DNA of 64,000 nucleotides from Gemmatimonadota bacterium (GCA_041390125.1 JAWKQN010000023.1:1-64000); one strand, 5' to 3'. Counted from the first letter of the stretch, positions 52,000-61,780 are shown. Made by a program: numbers and translations. The notes: generated by a model not told the origin, from the letters alone.

Positions 52000-53238
52000 T
52001 CAGCAGCCCGCTCCCCGCAACCGGTAGCGGACGACGTGATCCACCTCCAGCTCGTCCTGTTGCACCCCCCAGACTTCGTCACAGGTGATGTGCGTGATCG
52101 TCAGCCCGGTGGGAACGTCCACGGAGCCCAGCAGGAACCCGTCCTCCCGGAAGACCCACCACCGGCCCCCAGACCCCTCCACGGACCACGAACGCACCCA
52201 GAGTCGTCCTTGCTCGTCCGCGACGAACGCGTCGAACGCGGGCGCGAACTCCGGACGGGGCGAGAGGGCCTGCCAGTCCTCGGTCTGCTTCCGCATCTCC
52301 GCGTTGTCGGCGTCCTCCACCGCGCGCGCGAAGAGGGCGCGCGCCATCGTCTCCGTCACGGGCACCTGAAGCTGCGGCGCGCGCACGACGCGACGGAGGG
52401 CGCCGCTCTCGATGTCGCGGAGCCTCAGCTCGAAGCGATCGCTCTCCGAGGTCCACGCGGAGCGTCCGGCCACTGCGAAATGGTTGGCCCGGGCGAACAT
52501 GGTGGGTCGTCTCCAGATGGAGACCCGGTTGGCGGCGATCTCCAGGTGGACGACGGTCTCGAGACCCGGCAGCACGTCGAGCGTGTCGACGGGCGTGCCC
52601 TCCACGTCGAACAGCGTGAGGACGGTGGTGTCGCGGACGAGGCTCGCGCCGGGGGAAGGCGGTGTGGCGCCTTCCGACACCAGCCGCGACTGCCCCACGA
52701 AGCGCCCGTCCGGCAGGAACGCTCCGTCCGAGACGCGGGCGCGCATCTCGGCCAGTGTCGTGATGCGTCCGAGCGTCCCGTCCGGCGCGAAGCGGGTGAT
52801 GCGGCGCGGCTGCGGATCGAACACCGCGAGCGTGTCCCCGGGCAGTAGCCCCAGGCGGACCGGGGACTGGAACTCTCCCGGTCCCTCGCCTTTGGCCCCG
52901 AGGGTGGCTCGCCACGACCCGTCCGCCGCGAAGAGCCGGATCTCCGCGGCTTGGCGGTCCAGCACCGCGACGCCGCCGTCCGGGAGGGGCCGGACGTCGC
53001 TCACCGAGGCGAACTGCTCCGCCGTGGCGCCCGCGAGGGATCCAAGGCGGAGCTCCGGCACCGTATCGACCGTGGCGAAGACCGGCAGTGCATCCGCTGC
53101 CGTGGTGTGAACCACGATCTCGACGCCCGCGCTGTCCGTGCGTTCGGCGGATGACGTCGCGGAGGCCGGCTCGCCCGCACCGCACGCGAGCGCACCCAGC
53201 AGCGGGAGGACCGATGTGGAGCGGTGGGGGAAGGTCAC
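52000..53238 (-). CDS. Six-bladed beta-propeller lipoprotein
   Basis: A 412-residue exported protein. A leader ends GALACGAGE with Cys19 as the probable lipid site. Blades are recognisable by repeats such as GGVAVLDRQAAEIRLFAADG and GRWWVFREDGFLLGSV, and by KGEGPGEFQSP, the GxGPGEF signature of bacterial six-bladed propellers. The start is GTG at 53238, just before the leader. Such propellers are abundant in this phylum; function is unknown. It is related in type to the broken gene at 40919-42087. Confidence 0.8.
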   Translation of the reverse strand: MTFPHRSTSVLPLLGALACGAGEPASATSSAERTDSAGVEIVVHTTAADALPVFATVDTVPELRLGSLAGATAEQFASVSDVRPLPDGGVAVLDRQAAEIRLFAADGSWRATLGAKGEGPGEFQSPVRLGLLPGDTLAVFDPQPRRITRFAPDGTLGRITTLAEMRARVSDGAFLPDGRFVGQSRLVSEGATPPSPGASLVRDTTVLTLFDVEGTPVDTLDVLPGLETVVHLEIAANRVSIWRRPTMFARANHFAVAGRSAWTSESDRFELRLRDIESGALRRVVRAPQLQVPVTETMARALFARAVEDADNAEMRKQTEDWQALSPRPEFAPAFDAFVADEQGRLWVRSWSVEGSGGRWWVFREDGFLLGSVDVPTGLTITHITCDEVWGVQQDELEVDHVVRYRLRGAGC

Positions 53239-53413
53239 GTGGGGCCGCCTGCGTGGAGCGGAGGCTCCGACCGGAGCGGACCGCTCAATGTACGAAGAGT
53301 TTCGTATACGGTACGAGCTGCGGCGCTCCGTGTCGAGGATCGCGCGGCCGTGTGGAGGCCAGGCGGGCACGCGGTGACTGGCGGGCGCCCGGCCCCGGCG
53401 CCAGGTTCACGCG

Positions 53414-54523
53414 ATGATGCCTCGTTCGCCAACCCGTCCTGCCCCGTGGGCCCGCACCCTCGTCGGTTGGATCACGCTCGTCTCCGGGGCCACCGTCCCG
53501 CTCCACGCCCAGCAGACCTGGCCCGACCCGGTCGAGGGCGACTTCGTGATCCGCGACTTCGTCTTCGATGACGGCGCCCGGATGGATCTCTCGCAGCACT
53601 ACCGGACGCTGGGCACACCGCGCCGCAACGCGCAGGGCCGCGTGGAGAACGCCGTGCTGGTCATGCACGGCACCACCGGTACCGGCGGTGGCTTCCTGTC
53701 GGCGCGCTTCGCCGGGGAGCTGTTCGCACCGGGCAAGCTGCTCGATGCGCGCGAGTACTACATCGTCCTGCCGGACGGCATCGGGCACGGACGATCGAGC
53801 AAGCCGTCGGACGGCATGCACGCCCGCTTCCCCAAGTACACCTACGACGACATGGTCCGCGCGCAGCATGCGCTGCTCACCGAGCACCTGGGCGTGGACC
53901 ACCTGCGTCTGGTGATGGGCACGTCGATGGGTGGCATGCACACCTGGGTGTGGGGCTACACCTACCCGGACTTCATGGACGCCCTGATGCCGCTCGCGAG
54001 CCTCCCGGTCGAGATCGCCGGGCGCAACCGGATCCAGCGCGCCATGATCCTGCGCTCCATCATGGACGATCCGGCCTGGAAGGGAGGGGACTACACCGAG
54101 CAGCCGCCCGGGCTCACCCCGGCCATCCACGCCCTGATGTTCATGGTGTCGAGCCCGCTGCAGTGGCAGAAGGACGCGCCCACCCGCGAGGAGGCGGAGG
54201 CCATGATGGCCCAGATGGTCGAGCGCTACCGGCGCAGCCTGGACGCCAACGACATGATCTACGCCTTCGATGCCTCCCGCTTCTACGATCCATCTCCCCA
54301 CCTGGAGCGGATCGAGGCGCCGCTGCTGGCCATCAACTCCGCCGACGACCAGGTCAATCCACCGGAGCTCGGCATCCTCGAGCGCGAGATCCGGCGGGTG
54401 CCGAACGGCCGCGCCATCGTGCTGCCGATCACCGATGAGACGCGCGGGCACGGGACGCATTCGATCCCGTCCATCTGGGGTGGCTACCTGGCCGAGCTGC
54501 TGGAGCGGGCTCCTCACCGCTGA
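53414..54523 (+). CDS. Secreted alpha/beta-fold hydrolase (MetX-like fold)
   Basis: A 369-residue exported hydrolase with signal peptide (about 1-33, ending LHAQ). The nucleophile elbow GTSMGGMHTW holds the catalytic Ser. The acid is in INSADDQVNPPEL and the His is in RGHGTH. The GTSMGGMHTWVW pattern resembles homoserine O-acetyltransferase-fold proteins, but the enzyme is exported, so it is more likely an esterase or lipase-like hydrolase. The ATG at 53414 is chosen; a second ATG follows immediately. Confidence 0.85.
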   Translation: MMPRSPTRPAPWARTLVGWITLVSGATVPLHAQQTWPDPVEGDFVIRDFVFDDGARMDLSQHYRTLGTPRRNAQGRVENAVLVMHGTTGTGGGFLSARFAGELFAPGKLLDAREYYIVLPDGIGHGRSSKPSDGMHARFPKYTYDDMVRAQHALLTEHLGVDHLRLVMGTSMGGMHTWVWGYTYPDFMDALMPLASLPVEIAGRNRIQRAMILRSIMDDPAWKGGDYTEQPPGLTPAIHALMFMVSSPLQWQKDAPTREEAEAMMAQMVERYRRSLDANDMIYAFDASRFYDPSPHLERIEAPLLAINSADDQVNPPELGILEREIRRVPNGRAIVLPITDETRGHGTHSIPSIWGGYLAELLERAPHR

Positions 54524-54690
54524 CGCCAGCGGTCGCGCGCCGTCCTGGTCCGCCCGGGGAGCGGAACGCTCCATTCCGATCGGCTGCGCTGTCGCGGATC
54601 TGCCACCTGCCGAGGCGTCCGCTCAACTTCCGCGCTCCTGCGCCGATGCTCCCGTGAAGGGGTGTGCACCTTACGCGGGTGGAGCGACGC

Positions 54691-55722
54691 ATGGACATCC
54701 AGAGCGCAGTGGCCGGGCCGTGGACCCGGATGGGGATCGAGCCTTCGGGATCGGCACCGGCCCGGAGCGGAGGGCGGTGCTGCGAGCACCGCTGTGCCGA
54801 TCCGGCGGTGGGAGCGGGGCCCGCCGAGCCCAGCGGGGCGGCCGCGGCGCTGAGCTATCGCCGCTCGGAGCGCTTCTCGCTGATCATCCAGACGCAGGAG
54901 GGCGACCTGGTGCGGCTGAGCTTCAAGACCCGCGAAGCGGTCGACCTGGCCGCGGGGCAGGTGGAGGCGGGGGGCCAGAGCGCGGGCAGCGTGACGCTCA
55001 CCGCCCGCAGCAACTCCAGGCTCTCCATGACCGTGGAGGGGAACCTGTCGGCAGACGAGCTCGCCGCCATCCAGGACACGTTCGATCAGGCCGCGGCGCT
55101 CGCCGAGGAGTTCTTCGCCGGCAACGTGCAGGGCGCGTTCGACGGCGCCTCGGCGCTGCAGATCGATGCAGAGCAGCTGGCCCGGGTGAGCATGAAGGCG
55201 GGCCTGAAGGAGAAGGTCACATACGCGGCCATCTCGTTCGGGTCCCAGCCGGCTGCTTCGCTGCCGCCGGCGCAGGCCGCGCCTGCGGCTCCGCCTTCGG
55301 ATCCCGAGCCGGCTCCCGTCTCATCGGCGCCGCCCCCGGCCGCTGCGCCTGCGCCTGCACCTGAAGTCGAGGAGCCGGCGGACCCGGTCGCGACGCCCGC
55401 AGCGACGACGGGTCCCGCCGAGGGCGGGGCGACTGCGGCGGGTGAGGAATCCGGGGAGGGAACCGAGCCCCGGCCCTCGTCCGAACCGCTCCGCATCATC
55501 GGCGGATTCCTGGGCCGCCTCGCCGAGAGCTTCGGTGGCGGCTTCGGAGATGCCGAAGGGGGCGTGCTGGGCTTCTCGCTCAAGGTCCGGATCTTCGAGT
55601 CCACGCTCGTCACGCTCTCCGAGGTGCGTGCCCCCGAGCAGGACGCGCTCCCCGCGCTGGTGCCCGAGACCCTGGAGGCCGTGGCGGAGCAGTCCCGGCC
55701 GCCGTTGGACCGGGTGGCGTAG
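54691..55722 (+). CDS. Unknown protein with Ala/Pro-rich linker
   Basis: A 343-residue protein without a clear signal peptide. Residues about 55-175 form a conserved-looking domain (SERFSLIIQTQEGDLVRLSF, then LSADELAAIQDTFDQAAALAEEFF) resembling uncharacterised DUF5610-type domains. An Ala/Pro-rich linker (about 175-255) and a Gly-rich C-terminal domain follow. The ATG at 54691 has GGTGGAG upstream; GTG codons at 54664 and 54679 are alternatives. The stop is 39 bases from the convergent gene's stop. Function is unknown. Confidence 0.65.
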   Translation: MDIQSAVAGPWTRMGIEPSGSAPARSGGRCCEHRCADPAVGAGPAEPSGAAAALSYRRSERFSLIIQTQEGDLVRLSFKTREAVDLAAGQVEAGGQSAGSVTLTARSNSRLSMTVEGNLSADELAAIQDTFDQAAALAEEFFAGNVQGAFDGASALQIDAEQLARVSMKAGLKEKVTYAAISFGSQPAASLPPAQAAPAAPPSDPEPAPVSSAPPPAAAPAPAPEVEEPADPVATPAATTGPAEGGATAAGEESGEGTEPRPSSEPLRIIGGFLGRLAESFGGGFGDAEGGVLGFSLKVRIFESTLVTLSEVRAPEQDALPALVPETLEAVAEQSRPPLDRVA

Positions 55723-55761
55723 CCGACGCGCATCTCTCCCACCTGTCCGATCGGCTTCCGC

Positions 55762-57870
55762 TCAGACGATCTGCTTCCAGGCCAGCTCGGCCAGTCTCGC
55801 CGCCATGGCCGGCACGTCGAACGGATTGACCTGGCCCAGGCTGTGGCGCTGCCCACCCAGGATCACGTAGACCGAGACGCTTCCGCTCTGGTGCAGGATC
55901 TCCATTCCGACGGACTGCACGAGAGGCGCGTTCACGAGACCGGCCTTCGCCTTCTCGAAGAGCTCCTTGCCGGGAACGGTGTCGTAGATCTGCTGCATCT
56001 GCAGCTTGAGGTCCGACGTCTCCTTGATGTACTTCACATGGTCCGCGGCCTGCAGCAGCTGGGCGGCCTGCGCGTCCGTAAGCACGCGCACCGACACCGT
56101 GACCGTCTTGACGGTGATGCCCAGCACTTTGTGACGGTAGGTGATCGTCATGATCTTGCGTGCCGCCACGCGCCGCAGGGTGTCTTCGATGGCTTTGCGG
56201 GTGGCGGCGTTGTCCTGGATCTGCCGGGCCGCCGCCTTGAGGGCGTCCAGCTCACGGAAGTACGTGTCGCGCTGGGCGTACACCGCATTGCGCAGCGACG
56301 AGTAGTAGACGGTTCCGCTGTGCGAGGACAGCCGGCTGGAGATCTGGCGGTTGATCTCCGCCTTGGCGTAGTCGACCATGCCAGGGATCTGGGTCCGCAG
56401 ACCGCGCAGGCTGAGCTCGATCTCGTAGTCGCCCGTGGCCTTCTGCAGGTCGTTCCAGGCCTTCTCGGCGCTCGCGATCTCGTCCGAGATGCGGGCCTGC
56501 ACGTCGGCCGTCATCAGGTCCACCAGCGCCGTGGGTGGCTTGATGTCCAGCGAGGTCGCCCGGTTGGTGATGCCCCCCGAGACCTCGAAGGTCTGGGTGC
56601 CGGCCACCAAGCCCCCCGTCAACCCGATCGAATCCGGCGACATGCTGAAGCGTCCCGTGTAGGCGGCCGTACCGAACGGGAACTGCCACCCATACTGACC
56701 CTCCAGGCTGATCCCGAACGCGCCGGTCGACTGCACGAATCCCTCCACGTCCAGGCTGCTGGCGGGCTTGACCGGCAGGAACGTGGGCCACCAGGAGAAG
56801 TCGGCCGTCTCACCGCGAACGTAGGCGTGGGCGCCGAGGCCGTTCTGCAGGCTGGCCGAGCCGAACACACCGCCGCTGGCCCGGCCCAGCGGGATCTCCA
56901 GGCCCACGAAGTCCTTGAAGAAGAGGTCGAGCTGGGCTTCACCGTTGTAGCCGGCCTGATAGCTGCGGCTCACGTCGGTCGCGAACGGATCGGCGAGTGC
57001 GAGATGCACTTCACTGGTCTCGTTGTCGACCATCTGCCCGGACACCGCGATCACCTTGTAGAGGGTGAAGCTGCCCGTGCGCGTGTTCTGCCCATCGAAC
57101 GTGCCGAGACCGTTGACGGGCAGGTCCGGCACGAACGGGATACGGCCGTGGAAGGAACGACCGATGCCGGCATCTCCGATCAGGTCCTGGGCGCCGTACA
57201 CGTAGTACATCGGGTCGGTGTAGTCGACGATCATCAGGATCTCGCCTCCGATGGGCGCGCGCACCACCAGCGGCTTGGTGGCGTTGGCGCCGGTCTCGCC
57301 CGTGGCGATCCGCATCTCGAAGGCGGCCTTGATCCGGTAGACGAAGTAGTCGGTGTCGTCCTGGAGGCGGATGGGGAGCTCGCGCTCCCGGTTGAGGAAG
57401 GCGCCCGAGAAGAGCCCGATGTCCGCTTCCAGGGGCTCGGCGAACTGGATCCGGTCGCTCGGCGGCGGGACCTTGGCCGTTCCCGAGACGGCGACCACCC
57501 GACCGGATTCGTCGTAGCGCAGGCTCATGCTGGCGTCGACGAACTCGACCGTGTGGCCTTGCGTGGTCAGCGAGAGTCCACCGTTGACCGAGAGACCGTC
57601 AGCCGTCTCGGTGACGGCACCCGTCGCCTTCACCCCTTCCTTGCCGAAGCTGTTCTGGCTCGAGCCTGCGCCCGTGCTGGTCGTAGGCGGGGGAGGCGGG
57701 GGCGGCGGGGGCTGGGTCGGAGGGTTGGTGACGCCGGGCTCCGGGGTCGACGGCCCGACCGGATCGAGGTCGCCGCCGCAGGCGCTCAGGGCCACGCACG
57801 CCGCCAGCAGGCCAGGCAGCAGAGGACGGGCCCGTCCTCGGGGGGCGGTGCGGGTGCGGGGTGGGCGCAT
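55762..57870 (-). CDS. Large unknown lipoprotein
   Basis: A 702-residue exported protein. A leader ends LSAC (Cys31), then a Pro-rich linker with a run of nine prolines. The middle (about 80-420) is beta-rich with many Gly and aromatic positions, which may form a barrel or adhesin-like stack. The last about 250 residues are mainly helical (ARISDEIASAEKAWNDLQK, then AARKIMTITYRHKVLG). No family was recognised. It faces the gene at 54691-55722 tail to tail. Confidence 0.7.
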   Translation of the reverse strand: MRPPRTRTAPRGRARPLLPGLLAACVALSACGGDLDPVGPSTPEPGVTNPPTQPPPPPPPPPTTSTGAGSSQNSFGKEGVKATGAVTETADGLSVNGGLSLTTQGHTVEFVDASMSLRYDESGRVVAVSGTAKVPPPSDRIQFAEPLEADIGLFSGAFLNRERELPIRLQDDTDYFVYRIKAAFEMRIATGETGANATKPLVVRAPIGGEILMIVDYTDPMYYVYGAQDLIGDAGIGRSFHGRIPFVPDLPVNGLGTFDGQNTRTGSFTLYKVIAVSGQMVDNETSEVHLALADPFATDVSRSYQAGYNGEAQLDLFFKDFVGLEIPLGRASGGVFGSASLQNGLGAHAYVRGETADFSWWPTFLPVKPASSLDVEGFVQSTGAFGISLEGQYGWQFPFGTAAYTGRFSMSPDSIGLTGGLVAGTQTFEVSGGITNRATSLDIKPPTALVDLMTADVQARISDEIASAEKAWNDLQKATGDYEIELSLRGLRTQIPGMVDYAKAEINRQISSRLSSHSGTVYYSSLRNAVYAQRDTYFRELDALKAAARQIQDNAATRKAIEDTLRRVAARKIMTITYRHKVLGITVKTVTVSVRVLTDAQAAQLLQAADHVKYIKETSDLKLQMQQIYDTVPGKELFEKAKAGLVNAPLVQSVGMEILHQSGSVSVYVILGGQRHSLGQVNPFDVPAMAARLAELAWKQIV

Positions 57871-58042
57871 CGGTTCCTCCAGGGTCTTCCCGATCCAGGT
57901 GTCGGGGGCTCATCCTGAAAGGCGGCATCCAGGCCGGCGCGCCCTCATGGGAGGCAGCAGCCGAGCGCCCGGTAGCCTCGCCGAGGCGGATTCCGGGGAC
58001 CGATCGGCGCCGGAGCGGACCACGGGCCCGTGTCGCACCGCA

Positions 58043-59233
58043 TCATCGGTCGACCCCTGGGCTCCGACCCGCAGCGCGGCCCCCTGCACCACCGAAGCGA
58101 TCGCCGATCCAACGCGAGATCGCGCGCAAGGCGCGAGGCGAGAACGTCTCCTCCAGGGTCGCGTACTCCGCCATCCCACCGACCCGCGCCGTCTGGAAGA
58201 CGTGGTTCAGACCGGACAGCTCGGTCACCTGGAAGTCGGGGTTGCCGCCGCGCTCCAGGGCCGCCGCGATCGCCGGGAGATTCTGCGCGGGCAGGTTCGT
58301 GCGGTCCCGGCTGCCCGTGAGCGCCAGCACCGGGACGCGCACGCGCTCCAGGACCGCTCCGCCGTCCAGCGTCACCTGATCGTGGTACCACGGACCCGCG
58401 AAGAGCGCCGTGCGCGCAGCGGGATCCTGAGGGAGGAAGGGATCGCCGCGCCCGGCCTCTTGGGCCATGGCGCTCAGCCGCGCGTGGAGCGCCGGCCGGT
58501 CGCGACGCAGCGCCTCGATCCCGACGCCGCCGACCTCGCGCACGATCGCCACCAGCGAATCGAAGCGAGCCAGCGCCGGTCCCACGACGTCCGCCGGAAC
58601 GCCCGCCTGCCGGGCCTGGGACTCGAGGCGCGCACCGATCACGGCGGCCCCCTCCACACCCACGCCTCCCAACAGCACGACGAACGAGACGGCCTCGGGC
58701 GCGGCGGCCGCCGCCAGCGCACCGACCACCGAGCCCTCGCTGTTGCCGATGACGCCCACAGCCCCCACGCCCGGCTCGCGGGCCAGGGCGGCGACCATGG
58801 CGCGCGCGTCGAGCGCGAGGTCCTCCAGGGAGCTGTCCGTCAGGCTGCCGGAGGATCCGCCGACGCCGCGGTCGTCGCAGCGCAGCGTGGCCATGCCCTG
58901 GCGGGTGAGGTGGTCCGCGAGCACCAGGAAGGGCTTGTGGCCCGAGTGGGTCTGGTCCCGGTCGTTGGGGCCGGCCACCGTGAGCAGGACCGCGCCCGGC
59001 GCCGCCGCGGCGTCCATCGGGCGCGTGAGCGTGCACGCCAGACGGGCCCCCTGTCCCTCCACCGTGCGCTCCTCCACCGTGTAGGGGAACGGGGGGACGG
59101 GCGTCTGGGCGCGCAGGCCCGAGCGGGGCTGCGGGGCCGGCGGTTCCTGGGCCAGGGCGGGAAGGGTCGTCAGGGCCGCTGCCACGAGGGCCGGAAGGGC
59201 CACATGGACAGTTCGCGGGCGTGGGACGGGCAT
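58043..59233 (-). CDS. Secreted alpha/beta hydrolase (prolyl-oligopeptidase/esterase-like)
   Basis: A 396-residue exported hydrolase with signal peptide (1-28, ending LPALAQ). The nucleophile elbow is GNSEGS. The oxyanion side is LLTVAGPNDRDQ, the acid lies in ALTGSRDRTN, and the His is in LNHVFQTA. The divergent TetR gene starts 52 bp away with an inverted repeat between them, so the hydrolase is probably its target. The ATG at 59233 is chosen to begin the signal peptide; upstream in-frame codons are outside any clear domain. Confidence 0.85.
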   Translation of the reverse strand: MPVPRPRTVHVALPALVAAALTTLPALAQEPPAPQPRSGLRAQTPVPPFPYTVEERTVEGQGARLACTLTRPMDAAAAPGAVLLTVAGPNDRDQTHSGHKPFLVLADHLTRQGMATLRCDDRGVGGSSGSLTDSSLEDLALDARAMVAALAREPGVGAVGVIGNSEGSVVGALAAAAAPEAVSFVVLLGGVGVEGAAVIGARLESQARQAGVPADVVGPALARFDSLVAIVREVGGVGIEALRRDRPALHARLSAMAQEAGRGDPFLPQDPAARTALFAGPWYHDQVTLDGGAVLERVRVPVLALTGSRDRTNLPAQNLPAIAAALERGGNPDFQVTELSGLNHVFQTARVGGMAEYATLEETFSPRALRAISRWIGDRFGGAGGRAAGRSPGVDR

Positions 59234-59255
59234 CGGCGGCGGTCCCGGGGTTGAA

Positions 59256-59285
59256 ATTAGACCCAAAACACTATGATAGTCTAAT
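59256..59285. promoter_or_regulatory. Probable TetR operator in the hydrolase-TetR divergent region
   Basis: ATTAGAC (59256-59262) and GTCTAAT (59279-59285) form a 7-bp inverted repeat with a 16-base spacer, ending directly at the TetR start codon. The region is AT-rich against a GC-rich background. Confidence 0.6.
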
Positions 59286-59984
59286 ATGAACGATATCCCG
59301 CCCACCAGGGAGGGGATCGGGCTGGACGCGTCCGGCGCCCCCGAGTCCCTCAACCCGCCCCGGCAGGCTCGGAGCCGGGCCACGCTCGAGCGCATCCTGA
59401 CCGCGACCCGAACGCTCCTCGAGGAGCGCGAGTTCGCCGACATCACGGTCGACGACATCGTGCAGGGGGCGTCCTCGTCGAAGGGCTCGTTCTACCACCG
59501 CTTCGCCGACAAGGAGGCGCTCCTGGTCCATCTGCTCCGGGAGGAGCACGAGGCCGCGACACGCGCGTGGACCGAGACGCTGGCGGTCGAACGCTGGGAG
59601 GGGCGTGCAGCCCAGGATCTGCTGGACGCGTTCATCGACCACCTGCTCGGGATCTACAGCCGGCGCGCGCCGCTGATGCGGGCGTATGCGGGCTCGCTCT
59701 CGCTCGGCGCCGAGGAGGTCCGCGCCCTGTCGGGGCGGCTCAATCGGCATGTGCTCGCGCAGCTGCGCGCCGCGCTCGCCAGCACCGCGGATGGGGCGGC
59801 CCATCCGGATCCGGCGCGGGCCACCGCATTCGTCGTGACCGCGCTGCTGGCACTCATGCCTGCGCTGTTCCTCGGCGCGGACGCGGACCTGGTCCCGGAG
59901 CCGCTACCCCGGGACGTCCTGGAACAGGAAATCCGCCGCCTGGTGCGTCGGTATCTTCTACGAGGCGACGAGCACGGAGCTTGA
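59286..59984 (+). CDS. TetR-family transcriptional regulator
   Basis: A 232-residue regulator. The N-terminal helix-turn-helix is clear (RATLERILTATRTLLEEREFADITVDDI, ending in the recognition helix GSFYHRFADKEALL). The C-terminal ligand-binding domain is helical. The extra 25 N-terminal residues are Pro/Gly-rich. It probably represses both itself and the divergent secreted hydrolase through the inverted repeat at 59256-59285. The ligand is unknown. Confidence 0.9.
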   Translation: MNDIPPTREGIGLDASGAPESLNPPRQARSRATLERILTATRTLLEEREFADITVDDIVQGASSSKGSFYHRFADKEALLVHLLREEHEAATRAWTETLAVERWEGRAAQDLLDAFIDHLLGIYSRRAPLMRAYAGSLSLGAEEVRALSGRLNRHVLAQLRAALASTADGAAHPDPARATAFVVTALLALMPALFLGADADLVPEPLPRDVLEQEIRRLVRRYLLRGDEHGA

Positions 59985-60008
59985 GCGTGCGCCGCCCAGC
60001 CCCGGTCG

Positions 60009-60782
60009 TCAGCGGCCCCGGTCCAGGTCCACCCCGGTGACGCGCCGCACGCCGCCGTTCGCGAGCGGGGTCTCGCCGATCACCATGTAGGGCGAGCGGT
60101 CCGTGATGTACCACGTCGCGACCAGCGCACCGGTGGCGCGCACCCGCTCGACCACCTTACGGGCGTCGACGCGCGCGCCCTCCACGAGGACGGACTCCAT
60201 TCCGTGCACCTCGAAGACCCGCACCTCGGTCGCGTCCATGCCCGGTGACCACACGGGCGCGGTCACGATCATCCCCTCCGCCAGCTCCATCGCCATCGGC
60301 ACCAGGTCCGACGCACCGGCGAAATAGGCCGGGCGGTCCAACGTCCACTCGACCGGCTCGGGGGCGCCGCCCGGGCTCAGCGCGACACCGTGCACGCGCG
60401 TCCCGTCCACGCGCAAGCGGAGCGACGCGCCGTCACTCCCGGTCCGGAAGTACGTGAGCGGCTGCAGCGTACGCGCGTCGTAGGTCTGATGCAGCTCCCA
60501 GGTGCCGCCCTTGCCCTCGGCCTGCAGGCCCACTCCGCGCGTGATCCAACGCTGGACCGGGCGACCGGCCGAATCCCCGACGAGCAGCTCGTTGGTCCAC
60601 GTCGTGACGGGGGGCGCATCCGGCGCGAGATAGACCCGGTTGCGCGCGAGATGCGCCGGAAAGATCCGGCCGTCGACCTCGGCCGCACCCACGTCCAGAT
60701 GAACGGTGTCCGCTGGCATCGGCAGGGTTCCATCGATGGGCGTCAGGACCAGGAGGGCCGTCAACACCGCGGGGACCGACAT
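60009..60782 (-). CDS. Unknown exported protein (DUF3108-like)
   Basis: A 257-residue protein with a weak signal-like N-terminus (1-17). It is mostly beta-strands (TTWTNELLVGDSAGRPVQRWI, GTWELHQTYDARTLQPL), with a pattern like the DUF3108 beta-barrel of exported proteins. The ATG at 60782 has GGAGG seven bases upstream. Function is unknown. It is convergent with the TetR gene. Confidence 0.65.
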   Translation of the reverse strand: MSVPAVLTALLVLTPIDGTLPMPADTVHLDVGAAEVDGRIFPAHLARNRVYLAPDAPPVTTWTNELLVGDSAGRPVQRWITRGVGLQAEGKGGTWELHQTYDARTLQPLTYFRTGSDGASLRLRVDGTRVHGVALSPGGAPEPVEWTLDRPAYFAGASDLVPMAMELAEGMIVTAPVWSPGMDATEVRVFEVHGMESVLVEGARVDARKVVERVRATGALVATWYITDRSPYMVIGETPLANGGVRRVTGVDLDRGR

Positions 60783-60939
60783 GGAAGACCTCCAGCGCGG
60801 GAGGGAGGTGGAGACGATGCAGCCGGGACCCGACCGGGGCGACCCGAGGACCACGGGGAAGCGCCGTGACCGGGAGACGGCGACAGGCTCTTGGACAGCG
60901 GGAGCGCCGGGGAAGGTTGCTGGTCGGGGCGGCGGTCGG

Positions 60940-61635
60940 CTACCCCGACCCGACCGCCGCGGCCAGGTACCCCATCAGCAGAGCGGAGCCGACGATGTTG
61001 GACAGCGCGAGCCCGAGTCCCACCACGCGCACGGGGTGCAGGCCACGCTCGCTCTTCTGGAAGAGGCCCACCCAATCGAACAGGGCCGCAGGCACGGCGA
61101 GCACGGGGGCCCAGAGCCCCAGCAGGAACAGCGGTGCCAGCACCGGCTGCAGCGAGCCGTTCAACGGGTCGGTGACGAGGTACCACGCCAGCAGTCCGTA
61201 ACCCGCGAGCATGAGCGCCGTCAGGGCGGTCGGCAGGTAGTGGAGGAGACGATTCCGGAAGAGGGCGGCGGGCACATACCCGGCCACCTTGTGGGGGAGG
61301 AGCAGACAGAGGGCCAGGGGGCTGAGAAGGGCAGCGGCGACCCAGCGCGTGCTCGAGACGCCGTGGAGCAGCGGGACGCCCTGGGGGTCGCGCAGGAGCA
61401 AGGGCAGCACGAGCAGCACCGGCGGTGTGACCGCCACCAGGAGGCCCCAGCGTCGGTGGTCCGGTCGACGGAGCAACGCCCACCCGCCGACCGTCATGCA
61501 GGCCAGGTGCAGCGGGGCGGAGAAGAACACCACCGGGAGCAGCTCCATCCCCGGGCGCGCGTCGAAGAGCACCGGGAAGACCCAGAGCGCACCCGCGAGC
61601 AACTCGAGCGCGAAGAGGACCTTGAGGAGTTTCAT
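60940..61635 (-). CDS. Multi-spanning membrane protein
   Basis: A 231-residue integral membrane protein with about six hydrophobic segments (MKLLKVLFALELLAGALWV at the start, LLVAVTPPVLLVLPLLL, WVAAALLSPLALCLLL, LTALMLAGYGLLAWYL, APLFLLGLWAPVLAVPAAL, and a C-terminal one). No family signature or charged motif was recognised. It lies 157 bp before the DUF3108-like gene on the same strand. Confidence 0.7.
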   Translation of the reverse strand: MKLLKVLFALELLAGALWVFPVLFDARPGMELLPVVFFSAPLHLACMTVGGWALLRRPDHRRWGLLVAVTPPVLLVLPLLLRDPQGVPLLHGVSSTRWVAAALLSPLALCLLLPHKVAGYVPAALFRNRLLHYLPTALTALMLAGYGLLAWYLVTDPLNGSLQPVLAPLFLLGLWAPVLAVPAALFDWVGLFQKSERGLHPVRVVGLGLALSNIVGSALLMGYLAAAVGSG

Positions 61636-61780
61636 GGAAGCGCGGCCGCCTTGGTCCAGGAGGAACGACCCTCCCGGGGGCAAGGAGCATGCCCTGCAGC
61701 ATGCGCGCGGCGCGGGTGAGCGGCCGGGAATGCCGAACGCCCGACGCCATCGGCCACCCGCTGGCGCCGCGGGTCGGCTC

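Noticed and set aside
55843..57918. A 691-codon open frame on the plus strand
   Set aside because: It is antisense to the large lipoprotein at 55762-57870, which has a lipobox and ordered composition. The plus frame shows no motif or signal.
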